A stretch of DNA of 64,000 nucleotides from Haloarcula regularis (GCF_029338315.1 NZ_CP119794.1:930001-994000); one strand, 5' to 3'. Counted from the stretch's first letter, positions 1 through 10,012 are shown. A program made the numbers and translations. Notes: generated from the letters alone by a model not told the origin.

Positions 1-22
1 ACGGCTTCTCCCGGGAAGCCGT
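1..22. repeat. Perfect 8-bp inverted repeat at window edge
   Basis: ACGGCTTC, six bases, then GAAGCCGT. It could form a hairpin or be an operator half-site pair. Its role is unknown because it lies at the edge. Confidence 0.4.
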
Positions 23-43
23 CTGGGACGTCGGCGCCGTCAC
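1..43 (-). CDS. Possible 5' end of a gene running off the left edge
   Basis: A GTG at 43-41 on the minus strand opens a frame reading MTAPTSQTASREKP to the window edge, with GAGGTG-like sequence around the start and a TAAAATT box near 101-107 as a possible promoter. Only 14 residues are visible, so no function can be given. The plus strand is also open over this stretch, so the call is weak. The first 22 bases form a perfect inverted repeat, listed separately. Confidence 0.2.
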   Translation of the reverse strand, partial: MTAPTSQTASREKP

Positions 44-570
44 CTCGTTTCAACCTCTCGAACCGGATGGCTCACCTCGCGGACATGCGTCCGAACGAGG
101 AATTTTACACACTCGGTCGAGAGTAATTATCCGCCAAGCGGGTAGCAGCCACATATCAACCGGTAGGCCAGAGATACCGGGTTCGAAAACCGGTCAGCAG
201 TAGTATATATCTACCCATCACGAGGAGTATATCACCTACTATTCCACGTCCCACCGATCCGAACCGCTCGTGGCGAGGGTATGCTAGTGAATATAATATG
301 AACACCGACACCGATACGCATCAGCCTCGGGTAATTTCGGAGTACCGATCGAGATCAGAGCGGTATGGGCCACCAGGACCCAGTCCTCGGGTGTCGCCTC
401 AAGTCGGCCCCTGGTTCGATCAAGACGGCTCATCTCCCGCCAGTTTTCATACATTATTTGAGGTTTTCACCCTTCGATAGGCAGGTCGACGTGACGTCCA
501 GCAAGGTAACTATGTGCTATCGCTGGTAATACAATCGAACTATCACACCGCCGGATGAAAGGTTGTCACG
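44..570. other. AT-rich intergenic stretch without a supported gene
   Basis: This stretch is much richer in A and T than the rest of the window. It contains several TATA-like tracts around 200-300, including a GTAG-TATATAT-CTAC inverted repeat near 202-216. The only open frame over 60 codons (298-480) has composition unlike haloarchaeal proteins. It is most likely regulatory DNA upstream of the surface-protein gene, or the edge of an acquired segment. Confidence 0.5.
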
Positions 571-577
571 TTATTAG
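571..577 (+). promoter_or_regulatory. TATA box of the surface-protein gene
   Basis: TTATTAG is centred about 30 nt before the ATG at 604. That matches leaderless haloarchaeal transcription and favours 604 over the in-frame GTG at 583. Confidence 0.55.
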
Positions 578-603
578 ACATCGTGACACTTCGATTGCGA
601 AGG

Positions 604-1992
604 ATGCACACACATACCAGAAAAGTCACAGCACTCTCGCTGGTGCTGTTGATGCTCGTATCGTCTTCGATCGCGATAGGCTTTGCCGGCGCGTCGTTAC
701 AACAGGCCGGGAACGCCGGGAACGTCGGGAACGTCGGCGTCGCGACGGTCTCGTTCTCCGACCAGACGACGGAAGGGACGACAGTCACCGTCGACTCGGT
801 CAACGTCTCCGAGGGCGGGTTCGTCGTCGTACACGACAGCAGCCTGTTAGAGGGCAACGTTGTCGGGAGCGTCATCGGGGTAAGCGAGTACCTCGAGCCC
901 GGTGAGCACGAGGACGTCGAGATCACGCTGTTCGACGTCCCGGGCGCTGAATTCGATCAAAGCGAGCTCACCGAAAACGAGACGCTCATCGCGATGCCGC
1001 ATCTGGACACCAACGCCAACGAGACGTACGACTTCGTCGCGACGGACGGCGCGGCGGACGGTCCGTACGTGACAGCAGACGGGTCCCCGGTCACTGACGC
1101 GGCCAACGTCACTGTCGAGTCGGAGGAGCTCACGGAGGGTGAGTCGTACACCGTCTCGAACCTCTCGGCACCCCCGTCCGTCCAACAGGGAGACTCGGTG
1201 ACCGTCAGTGCGACGATAACGAACCCGAACGACGTGGCAGACACGCAGGAAGTCGTCTTCAGGTTCGACGGCACCGTCGTGGTCCGCGACCAGGTCGAAC
1301 TCGCGGCCGGGAACTCGACGACCGTCTCCTACACCCTCGATACGTCGGACGTCGAAACCGGTTCGTACTTCCACGGCGTGTACACGCGGTCCGAGGGTGC
1401 GCCAGCACAGATCCAGGTCGTCGACGACGTGCAGTCCTTCGGAGTGTCGAACCTCTCGGCCCCCACTGCTGTCGAAGTCGGCAGCGAGTTTACCGTGAAC
1501 GCGACCGTCTCCAACCCCAACGCGTTCGTCAGCAGGCAGTCCGTCGAGTTCCGGTTCCAGGGTGGCCTTATCGAGGCGCGGGATGTCACCCTCGACGCTG
1601 AGGACAATTCGACGGTCCAGTTCCAGGTCGACGCGAGCGGCGTCAGTCCGGGGACGTACATCCACAGCGTCTTCACCCGGGACTTCGGACAGTCGGCGCT
1701 CATCACCGTCGAAACCCCGGGAGAGGACCCACCGCCCGAGGAACCGACTGAAGAACCGACCGAAGAACCAACCGAGGAACCGACTGACGAACCGACCGAA
1801 GAACCAACCGAGGAACCGACTGACGAACCGACCGAAGAACCAACCGAGGAACCGACTGACGAACCGACCGAAGAACCAACCGAGGAACCGACTGACGAAC
1901 CGACCGAAGAACCAACCGAGGAACCGACTGACGAACCGACCGAAGAACCAACCGAGGAACCGACTGACGAACCGACTGAGACCGAAGCGTAG
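604..1992 (+). CDS. Secreted surface protein with Ig-like domains and PTEEPTDE tail
   Basis: A 462-residue exported protein. Residues about 8-32 form a Sec-type signal peptide (hydrophobic stretch ending near FAGAS). Residues about 40-135 resemble the haloarchaeal DUF7282 surface domain (recalled from family knowledge). Two similar beta-sandwich, CARDB-like domains follow, each beginning VSNLSAP and ending in a (H/Y)xVFTR- or GVYTR-like strand, about 170-275 and 275-375. The remainder is a Pro-Thr-Glu/Asp tail built on a 36-bp repeat. No transmembrane anchor or PGF-CTERM sorting signal is visible at the end (TDEPTETEA), so it is either released or bound non-covalently to the S-layer. The ATG at 604 is preferred to the GTG at 583 because of the TATA spacing. 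Confidence 0.8.
   Translation: MHTHTRKVTALSLVLLMLVSSSIAIGFAGASLQQAGNAGNVGNVGVATVSFSDQTTEGTTVTVDSVNVSEGGFVVVHDSSLLEGNVVGSVIGVSEYLEPGEHEDVEITLFDVPGAEFDQSELTENETLIAMPHLDTNANETYDFVATDGAADGPYVTADGSPVTDAANVTVESEELTEGESYTVSNLSAPPSVQQGDSVTVSATITNPNDVADTQEVVFRFDGTVVVRDQVELAAGNSTTVSYTLDTSDVETGSYFHGVYTRSEGAPAQIQVVDDVQSFGVSNLSAPTAVEVGSEFTVNATVSNPNAFVSRQSVEFRFQGGLIEARDVTLDAEDNSTVQFQVDASGVSPGTYIHSVFTRDFGQSALITVETPGEDPPPEEPTEEPTEEPTEEPTDEPTEEPTEEPTDEPTEEPTEEPTDEPTEEPTEEPTDEPTEEPTEEPTDEPTEEPTEEPTDEPTETEA
1753..1968 (+). repeat. Six perfect tandem copies of a 36-bp coding repeat
   Basis: Six identical 36-bp units start at 1753, 1789, 1825, 1861, 1897 and 1933 and encode EPTEEPTEEPTD. Partial units flank them at 1741-1752 and 1969-1980. 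Because 36 is a multiple of three, copy-number change keeps the frame. Nucleotide identity between copies implies recent slippage or recombination. Confidence 0.95.
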
Positions 1993-2212
1993 AGGATACC
2001 CGCGGTCCAGTTCGAACCCCGGTCGAGGAGTGCGGGAGGTATCTGTCCCGGCCGGGCAATCGATACAGCGGACTGCGTCTCAGTTGCACCCATTTTTCGT
2101 CGTCATTCACGCAACGTGGCACACGGGCAATGCTGTGATCCGTGTATCGAGGGGTGATGCCGCGATCCGGGTCGCTGGTGACGAGGAGTGCAACGCTGAG
2201 CGAAACCAACAG

Positions 2213-2220
2213 TCTATTTA
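2213..2220 (+). promoter_or_regulatory. TATA box of the cox cluster
   Basis: TCTATTTA, preceded by an A/C-rich BRE-like CGAAACCAAC, lies about 31 nt before the ATG at 2248. A leaderless transcript is likely. The rest of 1993-2212 shows no gene. Confidence 0.5.
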
Positions 2221-2247
2221 CCGCCCTGTGCTAACCCTGATTTATCC

Positions 2248-2607
2248 ATGGCACTGTTCGGATTCGAGAAGGACACCCTGCTCGACCTCACTGTCAACTT
2301 CATCCCGCTGGGTATCATCCTCTTTTTCATCGCCGCGTTCGCCGTCGTGCCCGCGTTCGGCGTCGACCCGGTGTTCTCCGGGATGCAGTTCGCGCTGATG
2401 ATCTCGATGTTCCTCCTGCTGGGCGTGCTGACCTACTACGCCGGGCGGGCCATCGAGAACGCCGAGAAGGCAGCGGAGGCAGCCGCGCTCGAGGAACCGG
2501 CCGAGAGCGACCCGAAGGTCGAGGGAACGACCGCGGAGACGGCGGCGCTCGACGACGACGGAGCGGACGCCGAACCGTCGCTCGAGCGGACTGACGACGA
2601 CGCCTGA
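2248..2607 (+). CDS. Small cox-cluster membrane protein (DUF6684-like)
   Basis: A 119-residue protein with two hydrophobic helices, about residues 13-36 (FIPLGIILFFIAAFAVV) and 46-68 (QFALMISMFLLLGVLTYYAG), followed by a strongly acidic cytoplasmic tail. Proteins of this layout sit directly upstream of haloarchaeal cytochrome oxidase subunit I and are called cox cluster protein, DUF6684. A role in oxidase assembly or stability is inferred from position only. It lies 72 nt before the oxidase gene on the same strand. Confidence 0.75.
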   Translation: MALFGFEKDTLLDLTVNFIPLGIILFFIAAFAVVPAFGVDPVFSGMQFALMISMFLLLGVLTYYAGRAIENAEKAAEAAALEEPAESDPKVEGTTAETAALDDDGADAEPSLERTDDDA

Positions 2608-2651
2608 CGACGGGGACTGACCGACCGACGGCGGCGCGGAACCGACCCTTT

Positions 2652-2658
2652 CATTATC
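2652..2658 (+). promoter_or_regulatory. TATA-like box before oxidase subunit I
   Basis: CATTATC lies about 25 nt before the ATG at 2680, so the oxidase gene may have its own start besides read-through from 2248. Confidence 0.35.
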
Positions 2659-2679
2659 GTCTAGTCCTCACAGGCGACC

Positions 2680-4467
2680 ATGGCAGCAGGAGATCTATTG
2701 CTGACGGGGTTGATGGCCGTCCTCCTCGTCGGCATCGCCGCGCTTTTGACACGTATCGAGGACTGGCGGTCGTACACGCCGCTGGCGGGAGGGGGTTCCG
2801 CCACCGGTGAGACCGTCGTCCACAGAGAGAAACCGGCGGGGGTCATCCGCTGGCTGACGACCGTCGACCACAAGGACATCGGCCTCCTCTACGGGGCCTA
2901 CGCGGTCATCGCGCTCGCCGTGGGCGGCATCATGGCGATGCTCATCCGACTCCAGCTGGTCACGCCCGCCGGCGCGCTACTGGGGCCAAACGCGTACAAC
3001 GGCATCCTGACGAGCCACGGCATCACGATGCTGTTCCTGTTCGGGACGCCCATCATCGCGGCGTTCGCGAACTACTTCATCCCGCTGCTCATCGGCGCCG
3101 ATGACATGGCGTTCCCGCGCATCAACGCCATCGCGTTCTGGCTGCTCCCGCCCGCGGCGCTGCTCATCTGGGCCGGGTTCTTCCTCGCGCCCATCACGGG
3201 CAACATGATCGAGCCCGCCCAGACCACTGGACGATGTACACGCCGCTGTCGGTCGAACAGACCAACCCCGGCGTCGACTTCATGCTGCTGGGCCTGCACC
3301 TCTCCGGCGTCGCGGCCACGATGGGGGCCATCAACTTCATCGCGACCATCTTCACCGAGCGTGACGACGACGTGAGCTGGGCGACGCTCGACATCTTCTC
3401 GTGGACCATCCTCACCCAGTCGGCGCTCATCCTCTTTGCCTTCCCGCTGCTGGGCAGCGCCATCGTCATGCTGTTGCTCGACCGCAACCTCGCGACGACG
3501 TTCTTCGCCGTCGAGGGCGGCGGCCCGCTGCTCTGGCAGCACCTGTTCTGGTTCTTCGGCCACCCCGAGGTGTACATCCTCGTCCTGCCGCCGATGGGGC
3601 TGGTCAGTCTCATCCTGCCGAAGTTCTCCGGTCGGAAACTCTTTGGCTTCAAGTTCGTCGTCTACTCGACGCTGGCCATCGGCGTGCTGTCCTTTGGCGT
3701 CTGGGCCCACCACATGTTCTCGACGGGCATGGACCCGCGGCTGCGGGCCTCGTTCATGGCCGTCTCGATCGCTATCGCCATCCCGAGTGCAGTCAAGACG
3801 TTCAACTGGATCACGACGATGTGGAACGGTCGGCTTCGCCTGACGACGCCGATGCTGTTCTGTATCGGCTTCATCGCGAACTTCATCATCGGCGGCGTGA
3901 CCGGCGTCTTCCTCGCCGCCGTCCCGGTCAACCTCATCCTCCACGACACCTACTACGTGGTGGGTCACTTCCACTACATCGTCATGGGTGCCATCGGCTT
4001 TGCCGCCTTCGCCGGCATCTACTACTGGTTCCCGGTCTTCACCGGTCGGATGTACCAGCGCACCCTCGGCAAGGCCCACTTCTGGCTCTCGATGGTCGGG
4101 ACGAACATCACCTTTCGCGATGCTGGCGCTCGGCTACCTCGGGATGCCCCGCCGGTACGCGACTTACCAGTTCGACGGCGCCATCGCGCCGCTGGCACAG
4201 GTCGAGACGTTCCACATCGCCGCGTCCGTCGGTGCGGTCATCCTGTTCATCGGCCAGATAATCTTCGTCTGGAACCTCGTCCAGTCGTGGCTCGAGGGCC
4301 CGGTCGTCCAGGACGGCGACCCGTGGAACCTGGAGCGCGACGGCATGCTCGACCGCGAGTTCGAGTGGTTCGACCGCAAGCTCGAGACGGCCGTCGCCGA
4401 CGGCGGTGAAGACGACGAGCAGTCGGTGCTGCCCGACGGCGGCGAGCGGACCGACGCGGACGACTGA
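2680..4467 (+). CDS. coxA: Cytochrome c oxidase subunit I (aa3-type), two frame breaks
   Basis: Catalytic subunit of the terminal heme-copper oxidase, which reduces O2 to water and pumps protons across the membrane. About 596 residues once read through. It has a leading extra helix, HGITMLFLFGTPI, NYFIPLLIGADDMAFPR, the CuB motif GHPEVYILVLPP (the Tyr marks an A-type oxidase), and HDTYYVVGHFHYIVMG with the heme and CuB histidines. The sequence as given breaks twice. Near 3226-3230 one base is missing (EPAQTT then MYTPLSVEQ; TTWTMYTP expected). Near 4110-4116 the run is two bases short, or one long, after GTNITF, and it resumes at AMLALGYLGMPRRYATYQF. The two breaks restore the original frame. 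Subunit II is not in this window. Confidence 0.9.
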
Positions 4468-4606
4468 GACGCGGCGCCCTGTTTTTACGACGGCGGACGT
4501 AGATACACCCGCAGAGCCGACGAACCGGCGAGTGACGACCTGTTCCGGTGGCGCAGTGACACTGGACGGCAGAGAGCGCGGCCCGCCGGTGAGCACACGG
4601 GGGCAG

Positions 4607-4699
4607 TCAGGCCGCGCCGGCGACCAGCACCATGGCGGTCACGAACATCATCACGGCGATGCCGGAGAGCACGAGGAACAGCAGTTCCTTCTGGGACAT
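4607..4699 (-). CDS. 30-residue single-helix membrane microprotein in the cox cluster
   Basis: ATG at 4699, stop at 4607-4609. The product has a charged N-terminus (MSQKE) followed by one hydrophobic helix (LLFLVLSGIAVMMFVTAMVL) and ends VAGAA. A TTAG/TTTTTC AT-rich stretch lies about 25-33 nt upstream at 4720-4736 and is shared with the divergent gene at 4758. Other respiratory oxidases contain comparable one-helix subunits, so an oxidase accessory role is plausible but inferred. No homologue is known to me. Confidence 0.55.
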   Translation of the reverse strand: MSQKELLFLVLSGIAVMMFVTAMVLVAGAA

Positions 4700-4719
4700 A
4701 CGCTCCGTAGGGGACGGAA

Positions 4720-4736
4720 GTGAAAAAGGCTAATCG
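4720..4736. promoter_or_regulatory. Divergent promoter region between two small membrane genes
   Basis: An AT-rich island sits 21-37 nt upstream of the minus-strand ATG at 4699 and 22-38 nt upstream of the plus-strand ATG at 4758. Both genes would be leaderless. Confidence 0.4.
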
Positions 4737-4757
4737 TCTCGCGGCCTACGCTCGGGT

Positions 4758-5021
4758 ATGAGCGAAGCAGTCGCCGCGAGATCCGGCGACAGAATCGTCG
4801 TCCGCATCTACGTCGCCATCGTCGCGCTGGCGGGCGTGATGGGGTACGTGCTCGGCGTCATCCGCCCGGAGAACCTCCAGCCGGCGCTGTTCGGGATCAT
4901 CCCGCTCCCGCCGACGCCGCTGGGGGTCGCCATCTACGGGGTGACGACGGTGGGCATCGGACTCGGGGTGTTGCTCTTGCTGGTCGTCTACGTCTCGCGC
5001 TACGACGACGCGAGCGAGTGA
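4758..5021 (+). CDS. Small two-helix cox-cluster protein (DUF7520-like)
   Basis: An 87-residue protein with two transmembrane helices, about residues 15-36 (VRIYVAIVALAGVMGYVLGV) and 52-78 (PLGVAIYGVTTVGIGLGVLL), joined by a short loop containing PENLQPALFGI. Short proteins like this recur beside haloarchaeal cytochrome oxidase genes (DUF7520, from memory). The function is unproven. The gene converges with the minus-strand gene ending at 5039. Confidence 0.65.
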   Translation: MSEAVAARSGDRIVVRIYVAIVALAGVMGYVLGVIRPENLQPALFGIIPLPPTPLGVAIYGVTTVGIGLGVLLLLVVYVSRYDDASE

Positions 5022-5038
5022 CGGCCACGTCCCGCGGA

Positions 5039-5698
5039 TCACCGGTCTGCCGACGTGAGGACCGACGGGTCCGCGTCGTCGTCAGCGAGGGCCGCCCCCA
5101 GCCAGGCACTGTACCCGACAGACTGTGAGGCGTCGAGCGACAGCGGGAACGCCTCGTCGAACAGGGCGTCCCCAACCGCGCGCAGCGACGGCACCAGTTG
5201 CGTCGGCGGCCCCGTCGCCTCCAGCCCACAGGTCCAGGCGCTGGTGTCCCCCGCCTCGACAGCCGTCACTTCGGCGTGGGCGGTCACGCCGGCCTCGGAG
5301 AGACGCTCGGCGAGGACCGGGTGGTCGTCGTCGAGACGGACCAGCAGCCGGGTCTTCTCCACCGGGTGCCACAGCCCGCTCCGGTCGGCGTCCCACAGGG
5401 CCGGTGCCTCCGAAAGCGAGAACCGCCACTTGTACCACTGTTCGAGTCGGCCGGTGACAGCCGGCCCGAACGCATGCGACCCGAGTGCTGCCAGGCGCTG
5501 TTTTATCTCGAGCGCATGGGCGTCGCCGCCACGGAGTTTGACGTTGACCGCGGGTGCCGGCGGCGAGAGGTACAGGTCCGTTCGCGTCGCCGTCGTGACG
5601 TCACCCAGCCCGGTGACCCAATCGGTCAGAGAGGTCGGTGGCGGGCCGGCGTCGAACCATCGGACCTCGAGCGAGTTCGTCTCGGCTGGCGGCGCCAT
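5039..5698 (-). CDS. Unknown acidic protein, 219 residues
   Basis: The start is taken at the ATG at 5698 (MAPPAETNSLEVRWFDAG). The longer upstream extension lacks the coding bias. Features seen: alternating beta strands, VNVKLRGGDAHALEIKQR near residues 50-67 and WYKWRFSL near 89-96. These Lys/Arg/Glu-containing strands faintly recall a CYTH-type beta barrel, but I cannot confirm that. No signal peptide or membrane helix. It is convergent with the cox cluster and upstream-opposed to the kinase gene at 5921. Confidence 0.6.
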   Translation of the reverse strand: MAPPAETNSLEVRWFDAGPPPTSLTDWVTGLGDVTTATRTDLYLSPPAPAVNVKLRGGDAHALEIKQRLAALGSHAFGPAVTGRLEQWYKWRFSLSEAPALWDADRSGLWHPVEKTRLLVRLDDDHPVLAERLSEAGVTAHAEVTAVEAGDTSAWTCGLEATGPPTQLVPSLRAVGDALFDEAFPLSLDASQSVGYSAWLGAALADDDADPSVLTSADR

Positions 5699-5920
5699 AG
5701 CGGATTCGCGCGCGCCTGGCGAATGAATGTTGGCCTCACTCCGGAACCGAATCTCGGTCACCGCGACAGGGTGGTGGTCCGCCCCACCCGCGGCGTCTGG
5801 TGACTGCCGTGGCACTCGAGGCCGGGCGTTCGAGAGCGAACAGAGCCACCCCGGGTTCAGTTGACGGCCGGCAGAGACCTACACGTATTTGGTTGCACGA
5901 CACACACCTCTCACGAGAAG

Positions 5921-7397
5921 ATGGGGGACTGCGACGAGTCCGGCGGGGGTTCCGCGCCGGCAGGGGACAGAGACAGGGGCAGCGTCTACGAAACGATGGT
6001 CGACGCTATCGACGAGGCCGTCTTCCTCGTCGACGTCGACCACGCGGGGGACGACTACACGTTCACCCTCAGCCAGAGCAACGAAGCGTACAGACGACAG
6101 ACCGGATTCTCGAGAGACCAGCTCCGGGGAGCGACGCCACGGGCGCTCTTCGGCGCCGAGCAGGGCGCCGAGATCGCCGCCACCTACAGCCACTGTGTCG
6201 AGACGGGTGAACCGGTGACCTACGAGGAGACGCTCGCGGTTCCCGCCGGGACGTGTCGGTGGCGGACCAGGCTGGTGCCGGTCGTCGAGGGGGAGACGGT
6301 GACGCGGCTGGTCGGCACGGGGACCGACCTCACCGGAATGGCAGAGCGTGACCGGGAACTCGAGCGCTACGAGGCGATGCTCGAAGCCTCGAAGGACGTC
6401 GTGACGGTCATCGACACCGACGGGGTCATCACCTACGTGAGCCCCTCGGTGCACGAGGTCCTGGGCTACGCGCCCGAGGACCTCGTCGGCGAGAACGGCT
6501 TCGACTTCCAGCCGGACTCGACCGCGGCGGTGGTCGCGGAGGCGATAGCGGACGTCCGTGAGACCCCCGAGGAGCCCCGGACCGTCCAGACGAAGTTCCG
6601 CCACGCAGACGGGTCCTGGCGCTGGATAGAGGCGACGATACAGAACCGCCTGGACGACGAGGTCATCGACGGCCTGCTCGTCAGCAGCCGCGACGTCACC
6701 GAACGAACGGAGTACGCGGAGCGACTCAAAATCCAGCGCGACGACCTGGACGTGCTCAACCAGGTCCTGCGCCACGACATCCGGAACGACCTCCAGCTGG
6801 TGGTGGCATACGCGGAACTGCTCGCGGACGACCCGGACGACACCCGGCGCGAGTACGCCGAGACCATCCTCGAGAGCGCGACCCACGCCGTCGAACTCAC
6901 GCGGACCGCCCGCGAGATGGCCAGCGTGATGCTCTCGGAGGCCGACACCCGACGTCCACTCGATCTCGGGACGGCACTCGAGGCCGAGCTCGAGGACCTC
7001 CGGGCGACCTATCCCGAGGCGACGGTGCGCCTCGAAGGAGACCTAGACGACGTCAGCGTGCTCGCCGACGACATGCTGCGGTCGGTGTTCCGGAACCTGC
7101 TGAAACGCCGTCCAGCACAACGACGCCGACGTGCCCGAGGTGAGCGTCTCGGCGTCGCTGGGGGACGGCACCGTGACCGTCCGCGTCGCCGACAACGGAC
7201 CGGGAATCGACCCGTCCCGCCGGGAGACCATCTTCAGCAAAGGCGAGAAGGGGCTCGGGAGCCGCGGGAGCGGCCTCGGCCTGTACCTCGTCCAGACGCT
7301 CGTCGAGGGGTACGGCGGCGAGGTGTGGGTCGAGGACGGCGACCACGACGGCGCCGTCTTCGTCGTCGAGTTACCGACCGAAGACGGAGGCTCCTGA
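5921..7397 (+). CDS. PAS-PAS sensor histidine kinase, one frame break in the ATPase domain
   Basis: A soluble two-component sensor of about 492 residues. PAS domain 1 spans about residues 26-140 and PAS domain 2 about 150-275, with a PAC-like end (FRHADGSWRWIEATIQN ... SRDVTERTEYAERL). The phospho-acceptor H-box is LRHDIRNDLQ. The HATPase domain carries the N-box LRSVFRNLLKNAVQHN, a G1 box DNGPGI and a G2 box GSGLGLYLVQTLVEGYGG. Two A residues are missing at 7103-7105 (AAACGCC; AAAAACGCC expected), which shifts the frame exactly in the N-box. The rest is intact to the stop at 7397. No response regulator lies nearby, so the partner is unknown. ATG 5921 (MGDCDESGGG) is preferred to 5861. Confidence 0.8.
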
Positions 7398-7418
7398 CCC
7401 GCGACCGGCGGGTGGGGC

Positions 7419-9121
7419 TCAGACGACGCCCGCCGTCTCGGTGTAGGACCCGTAGGCCGCCTCGAAGACGGCCATTATCTCGCCCATCGTCGCGTAGTCT
7501 TTCACGGCGTCGACGATGGCCGGCACGACGTTGTCCCCCTGGTCGACGCGCTCACGCAGGGCTTCCAGGTCGGCCGCGACGGCGTCGTCGTCGCGCTCGG
7601 CTTTCACCCGTGCGAGGCGCTCGCGTTGTCGCTGCTGGACGGACTCGTCGACGCGCAACAGTTCGGGTTCGGTCTCCTCGGCGACGGTGTAGGCGTTCAC
7701 GCCGACGACGACCTCCTCGTCGCGCTCGACACGTTCCTGGTACTCGTAGGCCGAGTCCTGTATCTCGCGCTGGAAGTACCCCTGCTCGATGCCCTCGAGG
7801 ACACCGTCGCGGACCGAGCCGTCGCCCAGTTCCTCTTTGATGTGCTCGATGTAGGCCATCACCTGGGCCTCGATGTCGTCGGTGAGCGCCTCGACGGCAA
7901 AACTCCCTCCGAGCGGGTCGACGATGTCGGCCGCGCCGGACTCCTCGGCGATTATCTGCTGGGTCCGCAGGGCGACCCGGACCGCCTCCTCGGAGGGCAG
8001 CGCCAGCGCCTCGTCGAAGGAGTTGGTGTGCAGGCTCTGGGTACCCCCGAGGACGCCCGCCAGTGCCTGGATGGTCACCCGGACGACGTTGTTGAGCGGT
8101 TGCTGGGCGGTCAGTGACTGGCCGGCCGTCTGGGTGTGGAACTTCAGCTGCTTGCTCTGGGCGGGCCGCGCCGTACCACTCGTCCATCACCCGGGCGTAG
8201 ATGCGCCGCGCGGCCCGGAACTTCGCCACCTCCTCGAAGATGGCGTTGTGCGAGTTGAAGAAAAAGGACAGCTGGGGCGCGAAGTCGTCGATATCGAGGC
8301 CGCGGTGGAGGCAGTCCTCGACGTAGGCGAAGCCGTCGGCCAGGGTGAACGCCAGTTCCTGGACGGCCGTCGACCCCGCCTCGCGGATGTGATAGCCCGA
8401 CACCGAGACGGGCTTGAAGTTGGGCGTCTCCTCGCTGGCGTACTCGATGACGTCGGTGACCAGTTTCAGCGACGGCTCCGGGGGGGACGACCCACTCCTT
8501 CTGGGCGATGAACTCCTTGAACATGTCGTTCTGGAGGGTCCCTCGAATCTGGTCGCGGGGCACCCCCTGCCGGTCGGCCAGCGCGACGTACATCGCGTAG
8601 ATGACCGGCGCGCTCGGGTTGATGGTGAAGGAAGTCGAGACCTCGCCCAGGTCGATGCCGTCGAAGAGCACCTCCATGTCCGCGAGCGTGTCGACGGCGA
8701 CGCCCTCCTTGCCGACCTCGCCGTCGGCCATCGGGTCGTCCGAGTCCAGCCCCATCAGCGTCGGCATGTCGAAGGCCGTCGAGAGCCCGGTCTGGCCCTC
8801 GTCGGTCAGGTAGTGGAACCGCTCGTTGGTCTCCTCGGCGGTCCCGAACCCGGCGAACTGCCGCATCGTCCAGGTCCGCCCGCGGTACATCGTCGGGTAG
8901 ACGCCGCGGGTGTACGGCTCCTCGCCGGGGAATCCCAGATCGGCGTCGTAGTCGGTGTCGGCGACGTCCAGCGGCGTGTAGAGCCGGTCGACCTCGAGGT
9001 TCGAGACGGTAGCAAAGCGGTCCCGGCGTTCGCCGTGGGCGTCCAGTGCCGGATCCAGCGTGTCGTTCTCCCAGGCGTCCTTGGACTCGCGGATCTTCCG
9101 GAGGTCCGCCTCGTCGTACAT
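7419..9121 (-). CDS. mcmA: Methylmalonyl-CoA mutase large (catalytic) subunit, two frame breaks
   Basis: Interconverts methylmalonyl-CoA and succinyl-CoA using adenosylcobalamin. In haloarchaea the B12-binding domain is a separate protein and is not in this window. About 567 residues after repair. Seen in order: [115 protein letters not shown] and [20 protein letters not shown], all hallmarks of the family. Break 1: the G run at 8480-8486 is one base long, after EWVVPP. Break 2: the G run at 8159-8161 is two bases short, after EWYGAARP. The start at 9121 matches the family N-terminus. An ATG at 9148 adds nine residues with rare codons. Confidence 0.9.
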
Positions 9122-9182
9122 ACCACGGTATTTGTCACTAGATTGCATGAACGTTCGGGCGGATCGGCCGCCAGTACCCAAA

Positions 9183-9974
9183 CTACTCCTGTAGACGCTG
9201 TGTCGTCTCGACCAGCGGGTGGTGGGCGTAGTCGACGACGTCGATGTCGGCGATGGACTCGAGGTCGGACTCGGCGGCCGTCTTCGCCATCCCCAGCTCC
9301 ACCGGGGGGTCGAGGACGATGACGTAGGCGTCCATCCGGTCGATGTCGAGGCGCTCGGCGGCCTTCACCCGGTGGTGGCCGTCCGCGAGCAACAGGTCGC
9401 CACCGTTGTCGATGACCACGAGCGGTTCGGCCAGTTTCCGCTCGAGTTCGTAGACCCGGCCCTCCAGTTCGTCCGCGTAGACTGTCGTCTGCGTCGGCGT
9501 CAGGTCCGCCAGGGAGACGGTCCGTCGCTCCTCGTGGACCGTCGTCCCGTGGATGTTCTCTAAGGTCCGGCCCAGCTTGTCCACCTTGTCCGGCGTCGCG
9601 CGCTCTATCTGCGAGCGGATGACGTCGGCGTTCGAGATGATGCCCACGAGGTTGCCCGCGTCGTCGACCACCGGCAGCTTCTGGATGCCCGACCGGAGGA
9701 TGACCCGCGCGGCGTCCTGGACGGCCATCTCCGGGTGGGCGACGAGGATGTCGTCGGTCATCACGCGGAACATCGGCTCGTGGTCCTCGGCTAAGAGCAG
9801 GTCGCGGGAGCTGACGAATCCTTCGACCCGACGGCCGTCGGTGACCGGGAAGCCGCTGAACTCCTCGTTGTTCGAGATGCGCTCGGCAACCTCGGCCACC
9901 GTGTCGTCGAGTTCGACGGTGGCGACGTCGCGTGTCATGTACTCCCCGACGGTCGGCCGGCCGGAGTCCTCCAT
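9183..9974 (-). CDS. CBS-domain pair fused to ParB-like nuclease/CTPase domain
   Basis: A 263-residue cytoplasmic protein. Two CBS motifs cover about residues 10-130 ([18 protein letters not shown] and [20 protein letters not shown], with [20 protein letters not shown]), a fold that usually binds adenine nucleotides. The second half is ParB/sulfiredoxin-like and carries [16 protein letters not shown], the G-H-R core of ParB N-terminal domains. The combination is typical of haloarchaea and suggests ligand-gated regulation. The target is unknown. The gene lies between the mutase and a TrkA-DHH protein, all on the minus strand. The ATG at 9974 is preferred to the GTG two codons upstream. Confidence 0.8.
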   Translation of the reverse strand: MEDSGRPTVGEYMTRDVATVELDDTVAEVAERISNNEEFSGFPVTDGRRVEGFVSSRDLLLAEDHEPMFRVMTDDILVAHPEMAVQDAARVILRSGIQKLPVVDDAGNLVGIISNADVIRSQIERATPDKVDKLGRTLENIHGTTVHEERRTVSLADLTPTQTTVYADELEGRVYELERKLAEPLVVIDNGGDLLLADGHHRVKAAERLDIDRMDAYVIVLDPPVELGMAKTAAESDLESIADIDVVDYAHHPLVETTQRLQE

Positions 9975-10012
9975 CGACACTCGATTGACGGCCGACGGGC
10001 AAAAAGACTCCC

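Noticed and set aside
298-480. 60-codon plus-strand frame in the AT-rich left spacer
   Set aside because: Neutral Ser/Pro-rich composition, no ribosome site, unlike haloarchaeal coding sequence.
1753-1968. Array of 36-bp repeats as CRISPR
   Set aside because: Repeats are directly adjacent with no spacers, lie in frame inside a coding gene and no cas gene is near.
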